From: DAOPYU01 sp942493245
GTDB lineage: Bacteria > Sumerlaeota > Sumerlaeia > UBA8349
Length of the DNA: 64,000 nucleotides
NCBI GenBank assembly: GCA_942493245.1
Contig: OW818685.1
Span: forward strand, 4,712,001-4,776,000
Direction of reading: 5' to 3'
The notes beneath the pieces were generated by a model, which was not told the DNA's origin, did not search any database, and worked only from the letters and a program-made list of their open reading frames with translations. The translations under genes and the position numbers were made by a program. Of the stretch, positions 43,735-52,939 are shown one piece after another. The first letter of the stretch is position 1. Every line of letters starts with the position of its first letter.

Positions 43735-44298
43735 TTAGTGTACTTCCTGCGCCACCATTTCCACAATCTCATCCACCGTCAACGTCTTTGCATAAATCCA
43801 CGCCAAGGCGCCCATGAACGCCGCATGGACCTGCGCCGCCGGAACCTCGACGCCATTCCACACCACCGCCCGCGTGGCGCACGCGTCGTGCGCGACCACG
43901 CACGTGTACCCGAAGTCGAACGCCGCGCGCGTGATGGCATGGACGCACATGTGCGTCATCATGCCGGCAATGATCAACCGCTCGACCCCCAACTCGTCCA
44001 GGTGCGCCTTCAGGTCCGTCCCCTGAAAACTGTTCGGCCCATGCTTCACAAAGATGCGTTCCCCGTCCGCCGGCGCGACACTCGCGTGGATCTTGACCCC
44101 GTCGGTATCCGGGAGGAAAAACGGCGCGCCCGGGCGCGTCATCACGTGCTGTACGTGGCAGATCGGCAAACCCGCGCCCCGCGCCGCTTTCAAGAGCCGC
44201 CCGGCCGCCTTCCCGGCGTCCTCAGCCCCTTCCAGTTCCATCTTGCCCCCGGGAAAATAATCGTTCTGAATATCCACCAACACCAGCGCTGTTTTCAT
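43735..44298 (-). CDS. Isochorismatase-family cysteine hydrolase
   Basis: The 187-residue product has the family triad: Asp in LVDIQND (residue 9), Lys in FVKHGPNSF and Cys in MMTHMCVHAIT. Family members hydrolyse amides or enol ethers, such as nicotinamide, peroxyureidoacrylate or isochorismate. The substrate is not evident because neighbouring genes (kdsB upstream, proA downstream) are unrelated. The chain is short, as in nicotinamidase-like members. It lacks the metal-site His pair that nicotinamidases need, so I would not call it pncA. Confidence 0.88.
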   Translation of the reverse strand: MKTALVLVDIQNDYFPGGKMELEGAEDAGKAAGRLLKAARGAGLPICHVQHVMTRPGAPFFLPDTDGVKIHASVAPADGERIFVKHGPNSFQGTDLKAHLDELGVERLIIAGMMTHMCVHAITRAAFDFGYTCVVAHDACATRAVVWNGVEVPAAQVHAAFMGALAWIYAKTLTVDEIVEMVAQEVH

Positions 44299-44420
44299 CT
44301 TTGTGCCCCGCTTTCCTCGACTCGATCTCCCGTCTTAATCAGAACCCCAAAACGCAAACAGGACGAACGGCGCCCGCGCGCCCCCATCCTGTTGCGAAAC
44401 CACTCCGCTCGCGAACCGGC

Positions 44421-45212
44421 TTACACGCCGGGGGCCAACCGTTTTTCCAGAACCACCCGCGCCGCTTCCAGATCCTCGGGCGTATCCACTCCGATACTGT
44501 CCAGCGCCGTCTCGACCGCCCGGATTCCGAATCCGTGTTCGAGGAAACGCAATTGCTCGAGTTTTTCCACCCGTTCGAGCGGCGATGGAGACAACTGCAC
44601 AATCCGAAGCAACGCCTCGCGCCGATAGACATACAACCCGAAGTGCTTGAATCCCAGGAACGCCGGAGCCGCCGCGTCCCCCGCTGGCGCAAACAACGCC
44701 AGATCCTCCGCCGACGCCCGCGTCAGGTTCGGAACCATCGAACGCGAGAAATAAAGCGCCCGGCCCGACAGATCCAACACCGCCTTGACCACGTGCGGCG
44801 ACTCGAAATCCTCGCGCCGCGCGATCCGGATCACCGCCGTGCTGACTGCGCACGCCGGGTCCGCCTCAAGCGCTTCGACCGCGCGGTCGATCACTTCAGC
44901 CGCGATCAGCGGCTCATCGCCCTGAACATTCACAACGATCGACGCGTCCGGACAGTTCGCCACCACCTCGGCGATACGGTCCGTCCCGGACGGACAATCG
45001 GCCGATGTCATCACCGCCCGGAATCCATACGCCTCGACCGCCTCGGCAATCCGGACGTCGTCGGTGGCCACGACCACCTCGTCCACCCGCTTCGCCTCGC
45101 GCGCCCGCTCGCAGGTGTGGACTACCAGTGGCTTGCCACACAAATCGGCCAGCGGCTTACCCGGAAAACGCGTCGAGGCGTACCGGGCCGGAATCACCGC
45201 AAGAACACTCAT
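44421..45212 (-). CDS. kdsB: 3-deoxy-manno-octulosonate cytidylyltransferase (CMP-Kdo synthetase)
   Basis: The enzyme activates Kdo with CTP before it is added to lipid A, so it shows that the organism makes lipopolysaccharide. The 263-residue product opens with VIPARYASTRFPGKPLADL, the family nucleotide-binding loop. It has ADCPSGTDRIAEV and the metal site VNVQGDEPLI. GAGGAGAGGGG stands right upstream of the ATG at 45212. It is preceded by a repeat-rich gap of about 200 bases and followed by the hydrolase gene. Confidence 0.95.
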   Translation of the reverse strand: MSVLAVIPARYASTRFPGKPLADLCGKPLVVHTCERAREAKRVDEVVVATDDVRIAEAVEAYGFRAVMTSADCPSGTDRIAEVVANCPDASIVVNVQGDEPLIAAEVIDRAVEALEADPACAVSTAVIRIARREDFESPHVVKAVLDLSGRALYFSRSMVPNLTRASAEDLALFAPAGDAAAPAFLGFKHFGLYVYRREALLRIVQLSPSPLERVEKLEQLRFLEHGFGIRAVETALDSIGVDTPEDLEAARVVLEKRLAPGV

Positions 45213-45274
45213 GGAACCCCTCTCCTCGCAATCACTCTGAGGCCCGGATCTTTCTCGTTTAGGACGCCCCTTCA

Positions 45275-45365
45275 GAGCTTGGGCCTATTCTGCGGGTTCC
45301 GTGGGTTCCCTTCGGTCACCCACGGCTATTCATGGGGCGGCCCCTTCGGGGCCAGAACCCCCACA
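45275..45365. repeat. Hairpin-rich repeat sequence before kdsB
   Basis: Two nested inverted repeats lie here: CCGTGGGTtccc/ggtcACCCACGG at about 45300-45325 and GGGGCGGCCCCTTCGGGGCC near 45335-45353. This style of GC-rich, TTCGG-centred repeat is intergenic. It lies between hisG and kdsB, so it could also stop hisG transcription. Confidence 0.4.
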
Positions 45366-45409
45366 AACAAAAATCCTCGGGTTTAGATGAAAGATCCCCC
45401 TGGAAAGGA

Positions 45410-46309
45410 TCAGTAAATCACCTTGTTCAACGGATACTCGATGATCCCGCACGCGCCCGCGCGGCGCAGGGCCGGAATCAGACGCTTGACTTCCGACTCG
45501 TCAATAATCACCTCGAGCGCATACCACCCGGCCTCGCCCAGGTGCGAAATCGTCGGTCCGGTCAGGCTTGGCAGAATCTTCGAGACCGTCCCCATGTCTT
45601 CCTTCTTCACATTCAGCTTCAGGCCGACTTTGCCCTCCGAGGCCATCGCCCCCTCGAGCAGGATCGCGATATTCTCGATCTTCTCGCGCTTCCACGGGTC
45701 TTTCCACGCCTCGCGGTTCGCGATCAACTGGTTCCACGTCTCCATGATCGTGTCCACGATGCGCAGCTTGTTGGCGCGCAGCGAACTGCCCGTCTCGGTG
45801 ATGTCCACAATGGCGTCCACGAATTCCGGCGCCTTGATCTCCGTGGCGCCCCAGGAAAACTCGACATGCGCCTTCACGCCATGCTTGCGCAGGTACAGCT
45901 TCGTCAGGTTGACCACCTCGGTGGCGATCCGCTTGCCTTCGAGGTCCTTCACCGACTTGACCGGCGAATCCTCCGGCACGCACAACACCCACCGCGGCTT
46001 GTTGCGCGACACCTTGGCGTACACCAGGTCGCACACAGGATGCACCTTCGCTCCGTTCTCCTGAATCCAGTCCAGACCCGTCAACCCCACGTCGAGAATC
46101 CCCTCGTCCACATAACGCGCGATTTCCTGCGCGCGGATCAGCATGGCCCGAACCTCCGGGTCGTCACTGTTGACGTTGTACGACCGCGAGGGTACCGAGA
46201 AGTTGTACCCCGCCTTGCGGAAGAGAGCGAAGGTCGCCTCCTGCAGGCTCCCTTTGGGCAACCCGAGCGTCAGAATATTCTGCTTTTTCTCACTTTTTGG
46301 CTTTGTCAT
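45410..46309 (-). CDS. hisG: ATP phosphoribosyltransferase, long form
   Basis: The enzyme joins ATP and PRPP in the first, feedback-controlled step of histidine synthesis. The 299-residue product has the catalytic domain (TLGLPKGSLQEATFALF, DVGLTGLDWIQENG, TETGSSLRANKL) and the C-terminal ferredoxin-like regulatory domain (about 225-299) found in the long form, which needs no HisZ. No other his gene is in the window. The start overlaps the end of the LysM-YkuD gene by 20 bases. Confidence 0.95.
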   Translation of the reverse strand: MTKPKSEKKQNILTLGLPKGSLQEATFALFRKAGYNFSVPSRSYNVNSDDPEVRAMLIRAQEIARYVDEGILDVGLTGLDWIQENGAKVHPVCDLVYAKVSRNKPRWVLCVPEDSPVKSVKDLEGKRIATEVVNLTKLYLRKHGVKAHVEFSWGATEIKAPEFVDAIVDITETGSSLRANKLRIVDTIMETWNQLIANREAWKDPWKREKIENIAILLEGAMASEGKVGLKLNVKKEDMGTVSKILPSLTGPTISHLGEAGWYALEVIIDESEVKRLIPALRRAGACGIIEYPLNKVIY

Positions 46310-47468
46310 CTTTTTTTATCTTTCCTTTGATTTCAACTTTAGCGCCCTTGGGCGCCAAATCGTACAATTCTTCCACGTCCTGATTCGTCATGCCGATATA
46401 GCCGACCGACGCGTACTGCCCGATCGTAGAGGGGTCGTTCGTCCCGTGAATACTGGCGTTTGAGCCTTTCAACGAAAGCAGACGCGACCCCAGAATATTC
46501 CCCGGATCCCCCGCCGGATACGTGCGGTCCGGACCGGGCCACGACGGATTTTCCACCTTGCGCTCGATCGAATACGTTCCCCCCGGTGCCCGCAATTCCT
46601 CGCGCGGCATCCGCACCGAGTAGCGCTTGAAGAACTTGCCCCGGTTCAGCAGCAACAGTGTGAGCGACGCCTTGTCCACTTCGATCGTGAAATCCGTCTG
46701 CGGAATCACCAATTGCTTGCCGATGCTGAGCAACTTCGGATTCCGAATACTGTTGACCCGCATCAGCAACTCCGGCGAGACCTTGTAGGTCTTGCGCAGA
46801 CTGTCGAGCGCGTCCCCCTTCTTGATCACATGGATCTTGAACTCATCGTTCCCCTCGACCTCCTGTGGCGAAAACAGAAGGCTGATATTGATATCGCCCA
46901 GAAGCGCTTCCATCTGCGCCCGCTTGTCCGACGTCGGGTAGGCCTCGATCAGATCCCACAGCGTCTGGCGCATCTTCATGCGGTCGCTCGACTCCTTGTA
47001 GTCGAGCTGCGCCAGTCCGAATTTTGCGTCGTCCACCACGTCGCTCTGGTCGTACTGGGTCAGAATTCGGTTCCAGTTCTCGCTCGCCTTGGTAAAGTCT
47101 TCCTTGGCCAGCGCATAATCCGCCAGGGCGGAAAGCGCCTTGGGGACGTAACCGGAATCCGGAAACCGTGCACAGAGTCTTTCCCAGCACTCCGCGGCCT
47201 TCTCCGTCTCGCTCGTGGCCTCGTACGATCCGGCCAGTTTCGTCAGCAGCACGTCGGCGTCGCGCATCTTGGGGTTCTCGTTCAGGAGGCGCACCAACCC
47301 CTCCTGGGCTTTGTCGTGCTGATTCAGGTCTATCCACGTCTTGCAGCGCGCCGCCTCATCGTTCACTTCCTGCTGCTTCTTCGACGCCTTATACTTGACC
47401 CATCCGTACCCGCCGCCGGCCAGCAGCAAAATCATGAAAAACGCCCCAACATACAAGGACCAGCGCAT
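46290..47468 (-). CDS. TPR-LysM protein with a degenerate L,D-transpeptidase (YkuD) domain
   Basis: The 392-residue product has a membrane anchor (LYVGAFFMILLLAGGGYGWV), TPR-like helices (about 40-190), a LysM domain (about 215-260, KGDALDSLRKTYKV) and a YkuD fold (about 265-375). The first catalytic-site motif (IHGTNDPSTIG) is normal. The second, usually SHGCIRM with the nucleophile Cys, reads SVGYIGM: Cys is replaced by Tyr, His by Val and Arg by Gly. The three changes are confirmed on the nucleotide sequence. It is therefore probably a non-catalytic wall-binding protein. The ATG at 47468 gives the anchor directly; an alternative start is at 47516. Confidence 0.8.
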   Translation of the reverse strand: MRWSLYVGAFFMILLLAGGGYGWVKYKASKKQQEVNDEAARCKTWIDLNQHDKAQEGLVRLLNENPKMRDADVLLTKLAGSYEATSETEKAAECWERLCARFPDSGYVPKALSALADYALAKEDFTKASENWNRILTQYDQSDVVDDAKFGLAQLDYKESSDRMKMRQTLWDLIEAYPTSDKRAQMEALLGDINISLLFSPQEVEGNDEFKIHVIKKGDALDSLRKTYKVSPELLMRVNSIRNPKLLSIGKQLVIPQTDFTIEVDKASLTLLLLNRGKFFKRYSVRMPREELRAPGGTYSIERKVENPSWPGPDRTYPAGDPGNILGSRLLSLKGSNASIHGTNDPSTIGQYASVGYIGMTNQDVEELYDLAPKGAKVEIKGKIKKDDKAKK

Positions 47469-47822
47469 GATCTCGCATCCACCCATTCCCCTGAAAAATC
47501 GTCGTGACGGCCACACGTCACGACCGACGCCGGAAATACCTGCCCCCCGCGGTTTTCACCACAGAACCGTTCTCGGCGATTGTCAAGCTAACGGCCCATC
47601 CCCGGCGTGTCAAGCGGGAACTTGAAAGAAACCAGCGGGACACCCGAAATTTCTCCTGGCAAAGACGGAGTCGAACCGAGTTCAACACCCGGTTTCAGCC
47701 CATTGGACAGCGAAACCACGTCCTTCAACCGCGAAAAGCGCCCAAAACCGGGCGCAGCGAATGTGACGACACAATAGAGTACGAAAGAAAGCGTTCACTT
47801 GTTTCTCGGGGTTGAAAAACGG
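47469..47822. other. Intergenic region upstream of the YkuD-fold gene
   Basis: A 354-base gap with the candidate promoter above and no supported gene. The part from 47640 to 47822 holds nothing I can name. Confidence 0.5.
47585..47613 (-). promoter_or_regulatory. Candidate promoter for the YkuD-fold protein gene and hisG
   Basis: On the - strand, TTGACA (47608-47613), 17 bases and TAGCTT (47585-47590). A second TTGACA lies just downstream at 47581-47586. It lies about 115 bases before the gene. Confidence 0.35.
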
Positions 47823-49079
47823 TCAATACATGGAGGCGCACTCGTCGAGGAGGCGGGCCAGACGCCGGGCGTGTTCCTTGCGCGAGTACTTCGCGACGGC
47901 CTTCTCGTCGGCCCGGCACACAACCGACCCTGTCGAGCGCCACTCTTCATACCACGCCTTCAGGACCGGCGCCAGGTCCGCTGCCGTGGCGGCGCTCACC
48001 CCGGTGCCCGTTTCGCGCAGGATGTTGTCCACTCCGCCGCCATCCCCCGGCACGGCCAGAACCGGACGGCGCGCGGAAAGGTACTCGAACAGTTTGGCCG
48101 GGATCACCCCCCCCCGGCTCCTCGGGAGAGCGGACTGGAGCAGCACGGCGGCCGAACGCTGGAGCGCGACACACTCGGCGCGCCCCACCGCCTCATGGCC
48201 GAAAACCAGGGGCCGACAGGGATGCCCCTCGACCATCCGGGCGAGCGCCCGCGCGTTGTTCGCGCCATAGAAGTCGAGCGATACCCGGTCGGCATCCATC
48301 TCCCCGGCCTCGATCAGACTCCGGATGGCATCCAGGAGGGGCCGGAAATTCGGACGCCCGTGACTGGTCAGGCAGCCGGTGTAGAGAATCCGAAAACGGT
48401 CAAGCCGCGGGGCCGGGTCGGGGGCGAAGTCGTCGGGGTCGAATCCGTTGAACATCACGTGGACCGGGCGACCGTGCCACACCTCGAGCCGCTCGGCAAA
48501 CCCGTGAGTGGCGGCGCTGACCGCCGTGGCGGTCTTGAGGTACCGACTCTGGTGCAGGAGGCGGATGGGGTTGATGGCCGAGGCGAGGGGGTTTTCATAC
48601 GCCTGGCCGATGATCTCGCAAAAATCGGCGACCCAGGGGCAGTCCGCCCGGCGGGCGGCCTCGGCCCCCAACAGGTGCGAACAAGCCCAGGGCGCGGTGG
48701 CCCAGACGGCCTTGATTTCATGCTCTTTCAGAATCTGGGGCAGAACGGCCCGTGCGTTGCGCCAGAAAGGGTAGGGGCGATGGTGCGGGAGAAAGACACG
48801 CCGCGCCAGATCCACAGCCCACGCGGGGGAACCGGGCGCATAGTCCTTCACCGGCGCCCGCACCACGGTCAGATCGGCGGGCAGGTTGGCGACGAAATCC
48901 GGATCGCAGAAGCAATTGTCATCCACATCGTTGGACGTGCGGCGGCCCATCCACTGCTGGGCCAGCACGACGGGTTCCCAGCCGTACTCGCGCAGGTACT
49001 TGGCCAGGCACCCCGCGCGCTTGCTGGCCACATGGGCAATGGGCGGAAAAGCCTGGGAAATCAGTAACACTTTCTTCAC
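47823..49079 (-). CDS. Glycosyltransferase, GT4-like (GT-B fold)
   Basis: The 418-residue product has the N-terminal domain of GT-B enzymes (KVLLISQAFPPIAHVASKRAGCLAKYLREYGWEPVVLA) and the C-terminal nucleotide-sugar domain with RFRILYTGCLTSHGRPNF. A late Glu-containing stretch, GGVIPAKLFEYLSARRPVLAV, matches the EX7E-like loop that holds the donor sugar. Such enzymes usually build surface polysaccharide. Nothing in the sequence tells the sugar. No other polysaccharide gene is adjacent except a SanA-like gene across a repeat region. Confidence 0.88.
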   Translation of the reverse strand: MKKVLLISQAFPPIAHVASKRAGCLAKYLREYGWEPVVLAQQWMGRRTSNDVDDNCFCDPDFVANLPADLTVVRAPVKDYAPGSPAWAVDLARRVFLPHHRPYPFWRNARAVLPQILKEHEIKAVWATAPWACSHLLGAEAARRADCPWVADFCEIIGQAYENPLASAINPIRLLHQSRYLKTATAVSAATHGFAERLEVWHGRPVHVMFNGFDPDDFAPDPAPRLDRFRILYTGCLTSHGRPNFRPLLDAIRSLIEAGEMDADRVSLDFYGANNARALARMVEGHPCRPLVFGHEAVGRAECVALQRSAAVLLQSALPRSRGGVIPAKLFEYLSARRPVLAVPGDGGGVDNILRETGTGVSAATAADLAPVLKAWYEEWRSTGSVVCRADEKAVAKYSRKEHARRLARLLDECASMY

Positions 49080-49097
49080 GCCAAACCCCTGTCAATC

Positions 49098-49304
49098 AAT
49101 GGATAATTGATAATGTGACACGTCCTCTAGATGATAATGAACAATGGATAGTTGATAACGACGACATGCCCCTTGATTGATAAGTGAAAACGGATGATCG
49201 ACAATGAACCCCACAGGTCTCATTCCATCAGACCCGACAGCCCATCAGACCTCCACTGTCCTCGGCATTTTTAATTGTCCATTATCAATTGTCAATTATC
49301 CATT
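49098..49304. repeat. AT-rich inverted repeat pair flanking the SanA-like gene end
   Basis: AATGGATAATTGATAA at 49098-49113 and its complement (one mismatch) at 49289-49304 bracket about 175 bases with further GATAATGAACAATGGATAG- and GATCGACAATGAAC-like fragments. The right arm contains the SanA-like stop codon. The AT content differs strongly from the surrounding genes. Confidence 0.55.
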
Positions 49305-50060
49305 CGTCTCCTGTCCATTCGCCTCCAGTTGTATCGGCTCGGGAGGGCCGGGGAAGCGGGGACGGGTGCGCAGGACGTAAAGGTCCACCACCGCCATCGC
49401 CCGCGCAACCACCTCGCGCGCGGCGTTGCGCCGGCGGAACTCCGACGCGGCCACATCCTTCGCGCAATAGGCCACCGCATCGAGTCCCTCGTGACGCGCA
49501 ATGAACAACGCCCGATAATCGTGGTACTCCTGCGAAATGACAGTGAAACCGTTCAGCCCGAACACATCGCGCGCGCGGACGATCGAATCGAGCGTGCGAA
49601 ATCCCGCGAAATCGCGTGTGATGGCCGATCGGGGAACCCCGCTGTCGATCAAGGCCTGGCGCATGTCGTTCGGCTCGTCGTAATCGCGGGTTTTGTTGTC
49701 CCCGCTCACCAGAATGTGGCGGATTTTGCCCTGTTGATAGAGTTCGACGACCGCGTTGATCCGGTAGCGGAAATAGAGGTTCTCGCGCCCGTCGCGCGTA
49801 CGGCGGCTCGTCCCCAGGACCACTCCCACATCGCGGTACGGCAGGTCCTCCACGGTGTGGTACACCTGAGCGCGGGTGGAACGCACCACCCAGCAGTTCA
49901 TCCCCCACAAGGCCAACGCCGCGGCAGCCCCAAGCAGCCCCAGCAGAAGCGCACAGACCCGGATCCCTCGCCGCCAGCCCCCTGAACGGGCCGTGCGGCA
50001 TGAAAGCAGAAGCGGCAACACCCGCACCCGGCCCGACCGTTGCTCGTCACGAACCGCCAT
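49296..50060 (-). CDS. SanA-like membrane protein (YdcF/SanA/ElyC family)
   Basis: The 254-residue product has one N-terminal membrane helix (about 34-54) and a periplasmic domain of the DUF218 type. It carries VVLGTSRRTRDGRENLYFRYRINAV, HILVSGDNKTRDYDEPNDM and DFAGFRTLDSIVRARDVFG. E. coli SanA, the closest known pattern, affects resistance to vancomycin and envelope permeability. The chemical activity of the family is unclear. Its start overlaps the gene encoding an unknown membrane protein by 14 bases, so the two are coupled. Confidence 0.88.
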   Translation of the reverse strand: MAVRDEQRSGRVRVLPLLLSCRTARSGGWRRGIRVCALLLGLLGAAAALALWGMNCWVVRSTRAQVYHTVEDLPYRDVGVVLGTSRRTRDGRENLYFRYRINAVVELYQQGKIRHILVSGDNKTRDYDEPNDMRQALIDSGVPRSAITRDFAGFRTLDSIVRARDVFGLNGFTVISQEYHDYRALFIARHEGLDAVAYCAKDVAASEFRRRNAAREVVARAMAVVDLYVLRTRPRFPGPPEPIQLEANGQETNG

Positions 50061-51555
50061 CGGGAGACTCCCCCTCGCCCCCGCCAGCCGCTTCGGCGCC
50101 GCTCTTCACCCCGGAAGGCGCAGATTCCATGGACAACGATCCGCCCCACAAACGTTTCGATTCGAGGCCTTCCGGCAGCGGGTCCAGACTCGGGCGCAAG
50201 GCGATCCAAAAATCCTGCGCGGCGATCAGTTCCGACGACGCGTTGAAATGCAGATCGCGTCGCCCCGTGTCCCCCTGACCGATCGTCACCGTCCCGATAG
50301 GTGTCAACTGCCCGCCCGCCAGGGACACACACACCTCGTGGTGCAACGTCAGCGGAAGCGAGGTCTCCGCCACCACACTGCACATCAACCCCTCGGCGCT
50401 CGACTGGTGGATTTCCGACCGCACCCGCGCCTGCATCAGGCGGTCCACCTCGACCCCCGACTCCACCGCGGGAAACCCGGCGGGCAATGTTTCTACCACC
50501 GAGACCGGAATCGCCTTCCCCTGCCACTCGACACTCCAGGCAACCGTCTGCGTCCCGGACGAATCTGTGTTGTACCGATCGAGCACCCAGAAGGGCGTAA
50601 CCTCGTTCGCCGGATCGCGCACCCCCATCATATTGGCCGCATCCATCCGGACCGGCAGGCGGATATCGTCGAGGGAACGCATCGTGAAGAGACTGCGCCG
50701 GGCGCCCTGGTTCACGCAGACCCCACCCGACAGGGCAAACGGCCCGCCAAAACCCTGGAGCAGTTCAAAGGGCGGCGCGTCCATCTCGACCCAGACAGGC
50801 TCACTGGGCCGGTAGTAGCGCCGCGCATGCGCCGCCGGCTGGTAAACCGCCTCGAGCGTCTGGCGCATGGCCTCCGGGTTGTCTGCGTTTTTCCACCACC
50901 AGTACTTCAGAAACCGCAATGCCTCCATCCGCCCCGACGAACCGGAGGGCAATTCCGCCACCGCTTCCTCGAACGTTTTGATACGCGCCGTTTTTCCAAC
51001 CGTCGCCTTCGACTCGAATTGCGACACCGTCACCCAGACCTCATCCGCCCCATCGAGCGTTTCAACATCCCAGGTCATGGAAAGCGGCCCCCAGTAGGGA
51101 ACCATGATCGAGTACGCTTCGACCTGACGCGGCTGGCTGGAGAGAAAGTTCAGAATGTTCCGGGGCGGATACCCCTTTTCGACCTTCAAGTCGGTCTGGC
51201 TGAACGGACGGTCGAACGCGCTGCGCAGGTCCACTCGTCCGGTCAGACGCACCGAGCGCGAGTCCTTCGAGACCGCCTCGACCCGCACCTCCGCACCCCG
51301 CAGTCCCGGCTCGAGCGTCACCGGACCAAACTCCTGATGCCCCGGTTTCAGGGGAAACCGCGCCACCTCGCGCGTCTGGATGAAGTTGCCCCGCAGGAGG
51401 TCAATCATCACATCGAAACTGTTCACAAAAGCAAACAGCAGAACCCCGACGGCCACGAGCCTCAGATAGGGTTTTCGTTGCTTGAAAGCCGGTTTCCGCA
51501 ACGTCTCGAGCGTCGGCTTCGCCGGTCCAGATTTATTTTCCTCGAACCTGTTCAT
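50047..51555 (-). CDS. Single-pass membrane protein of unknown function
   Basis: The 502-residue product has one membrane helix (LRLVAVGVLLFAFVNSFDVM, about 33-52) and a long extracytoplasmic region. The region is rich in strands with phrases such as FGPVTLEPGLRGAEVRVEAV and WVEMDAPPFELLQGFGGPFA. No family is recognised. The ATG at 51555 has AAAGGATGGGG just upstream; the open frame extends much further upstream to 51867 without a good start. The end overlaps the SanA-like gene by 14 bases, so the two products probably act in one envelope process. Confidence 0.7.
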   Translation of the reverse strand: MNRFEENKSGPAKPTLETLRKPAFKQRKPYLRLVAVGVLLFAFVNSFDVMIDLLRGNFIQTREVARFPLKPGHQEFGPVTLEPGLRGAEVRVEAVSKDSRSVRLTGRVDLRSAFDRPFSQTDLKVEKGYPPRNILNFLSSQPRQVEAYSIMVPYWGPLSMTWDVETLDGADEVWVTVSQFESKATVGKTARIKTFEEAVAELPSGSSGRMEALRFLKYWWWKNADNPEAMRQTLEAVYQPAAHARRYYRPSEPVWVEMDAPPFELLQGFGGPFALSGGVCVNQGARRSLFTMRSLDDIRLPVRMDAANMMGVRDPANEVTPFWVLDRYNTDSSGTQTVAWSVEWQGKAIPVSVVETLPAGFPAVESGVEVDRLMQARVRSEIHQSSAEGLMCSVVAETSLPLTLHHEVCVSLAGGQLTPIGTVTIGQGDTGRRDLHFNASSELIAAQDFWIALRPSLDPLPEGLESKRLWGGSLSMESAPSGVKSGAEAAGGGEGESPDGGS

Positions 51556-51812
51556 CCCCCATCCTTTCGATACAGCGACACACCCCTTGACGGAACTCCT
51601 CCGGGATTCTACCCGAGAGCCCTTACGAAAATCTTCAAGAAAATACGCTGGAAGGGAAAAGCAAAATGGGGAAACCTGGATTGTGCCTTGAAAGGGGCCA
51701 ATGGACCGGGCGCGGGGAAACGCAACTGAACGAAGAACCGCTTGAAAACAGGGATCGCGCGAAGGCGCGAAATTCGGTATCTCCTTTGTAGAAAAGGAGC
51801 CCTCCCTGGGAC

Positions 51813-51832
51813 CGCCAATCTCCTGATTGGCG
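51813..51832. repeat. 20-bp palindrome CGCCAATCTCCTGATTGGCG
   Basis: An 8-bp perfect hairpin with a TCCT loop. The same sequence recurs at 53005-53024 and, inverted, at 57384-57403, usually with a GGGATCG or GGACCG flank. Confidence 0.7.
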
Positions 51833-51894
51833 CGGGGGCGGTTCTTTGCGGCTTCACGCCTCCGCATTGCCCTGCGCCGATCTTTCGGCGTCTT

Positions 51895-52812
51895 TCACGC
51901 CCGGCGCCGCGCCAGTTCGCTGGCGTAGTGGCAGCCCAGAGTGTCGGCCTGGCGGCGCGCCCAGTCCGCCAGCGCGATCTGGCCCGTGGGAGGCGTGTCC
52001 ACACACAGGAGGTTCCCCATCAACCCGCGCAATTCGTCGCGCGTCATCACCACGTCGCGCATCAGCCACCCGGTCACCGTTGCGCCCCAGTACCCCACGA
52101 CCGGCGGCACTGGGATCAACGGACGCCGCACCCCGATGATCCGCGCAATGGCCGACGCCAGCTCCCGGTAGGTGAACGTCTCCGGCCCGGTCGCGTTCAC
52201 CACGACGTTCGCCGTCTCCCCGGCCTGCTCGACCGCCAGCCGCGCCAGATCCTCGACATGGACCGGCTGGAGCCGGTACTGCCCGTCCCCGAAAATCGCG
52301 AAGAAGGGAAAGTGACGCAGGGTCCAGGCGATGTTGTTGATCAGGATGTCCGCGCCGCCGAACAGAACCGTCGGGCGCAGGATCGCGTGCGACAGCCCCG
52401 ACTCGGCCAGCATCCGCTCGACCTGCGCCTTGCCGCGAAAGTACTCCAGCGGCGAATCCTCCGACGGGTTCGTGATGCTGATATGGACCACGCGCCCGAC
52501 CCCCGCCGCCTTCGCGCACTCGAAGAGCGTCCGCGTGTTCGCGGTCGCCTCGGCAAACGTGAAACGCGGGTGGTTGAATCGAATCCAGTAGGTGTTGAAG
52601 AGCGTCTCGACGCCCTCGAGGGCGCGCGTCAGCGCCGCCGGATCGTCGAAATAAAACGGGGACACCTCGACCGGCTTCGGGAACAATTCCGTCCGGGCGG
52701 ACGAATTCGTCAACGTCCGCACCCGATACCCCGCGTCGAGCAACCGCCGGGTGATGAACCGCCCCGAATACCCGAACGCCCCCGTGACCCCACACAATTC
52801 TCCGTCGCGCAT
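51895..52812 (-). CDS. NAD(P)-binding atypical SDR / NmrA-like epimerase-fold protein
   Basis: The 305-residue product has the Rossmann motif VTGAFGYSGRF and the segment VGRVVHISITNPSEDSPLEYFRGKAQVER, with the YxxxK motif (YFRGK). ILRPTVLFGG follows, a pattern typical of atypical SDRs related to NDUFA9 and NmrA. The C-terminal part ends in HYASELARRRA. The reaction is not known; the fold may bind NAD(P) as a sensor or reductase. GGGAGGGG precedes the ATG. It is 326 bases away from the BlaR1-like gene upstream and leads in front of the unknown membrane protein gene. Confidence 0.85.
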   Translation of the reverse strand: MRDGELCGVTGAFGYSGRFITRRLLDAGYRVRTLTNSSARTELFPKPVEVSPFYFDDPAALTRALEGVETLFNTYWIRFNHPRFTFAEATANTRTLFECAKAAGVGRVVHISITNPSEDSPLEYFRGKAQVERMLAESGLSHAILRPTVLFGGADILINNIAWTLRHFPFFAIFGDGQYRLQPVHVEDLARLAVEQAGETANVVVNATGPETFTYRELASAIARIIGVRRPLIPVPPVVGYWGATVTGWLMRDVVMTRDELRGLMGNLLCVDTPPTGQIALADWARRQADTLGCHYASELARRRA

Positions 52813-52939
52813 GATGGTCCCCTCCCGGCTTTGGAATCATTCTTCAGAAGGAGACCATCTTACCAACAATCGAGGCGGAAATCCATTTGTTCTTTCATCC
52901 TGAAAACCGCAGTTGAACGCCTATCGTCCGGTTTTTTCA

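Noticed and set aside
43735..44298. Naming the cysteine hydrolase as nicotinamidase (pncA)
   Set aside because: The family's catalytic triad is present, but the metal-binding histidines of nicotinamidases are not seen, so the substrate cannot be named.
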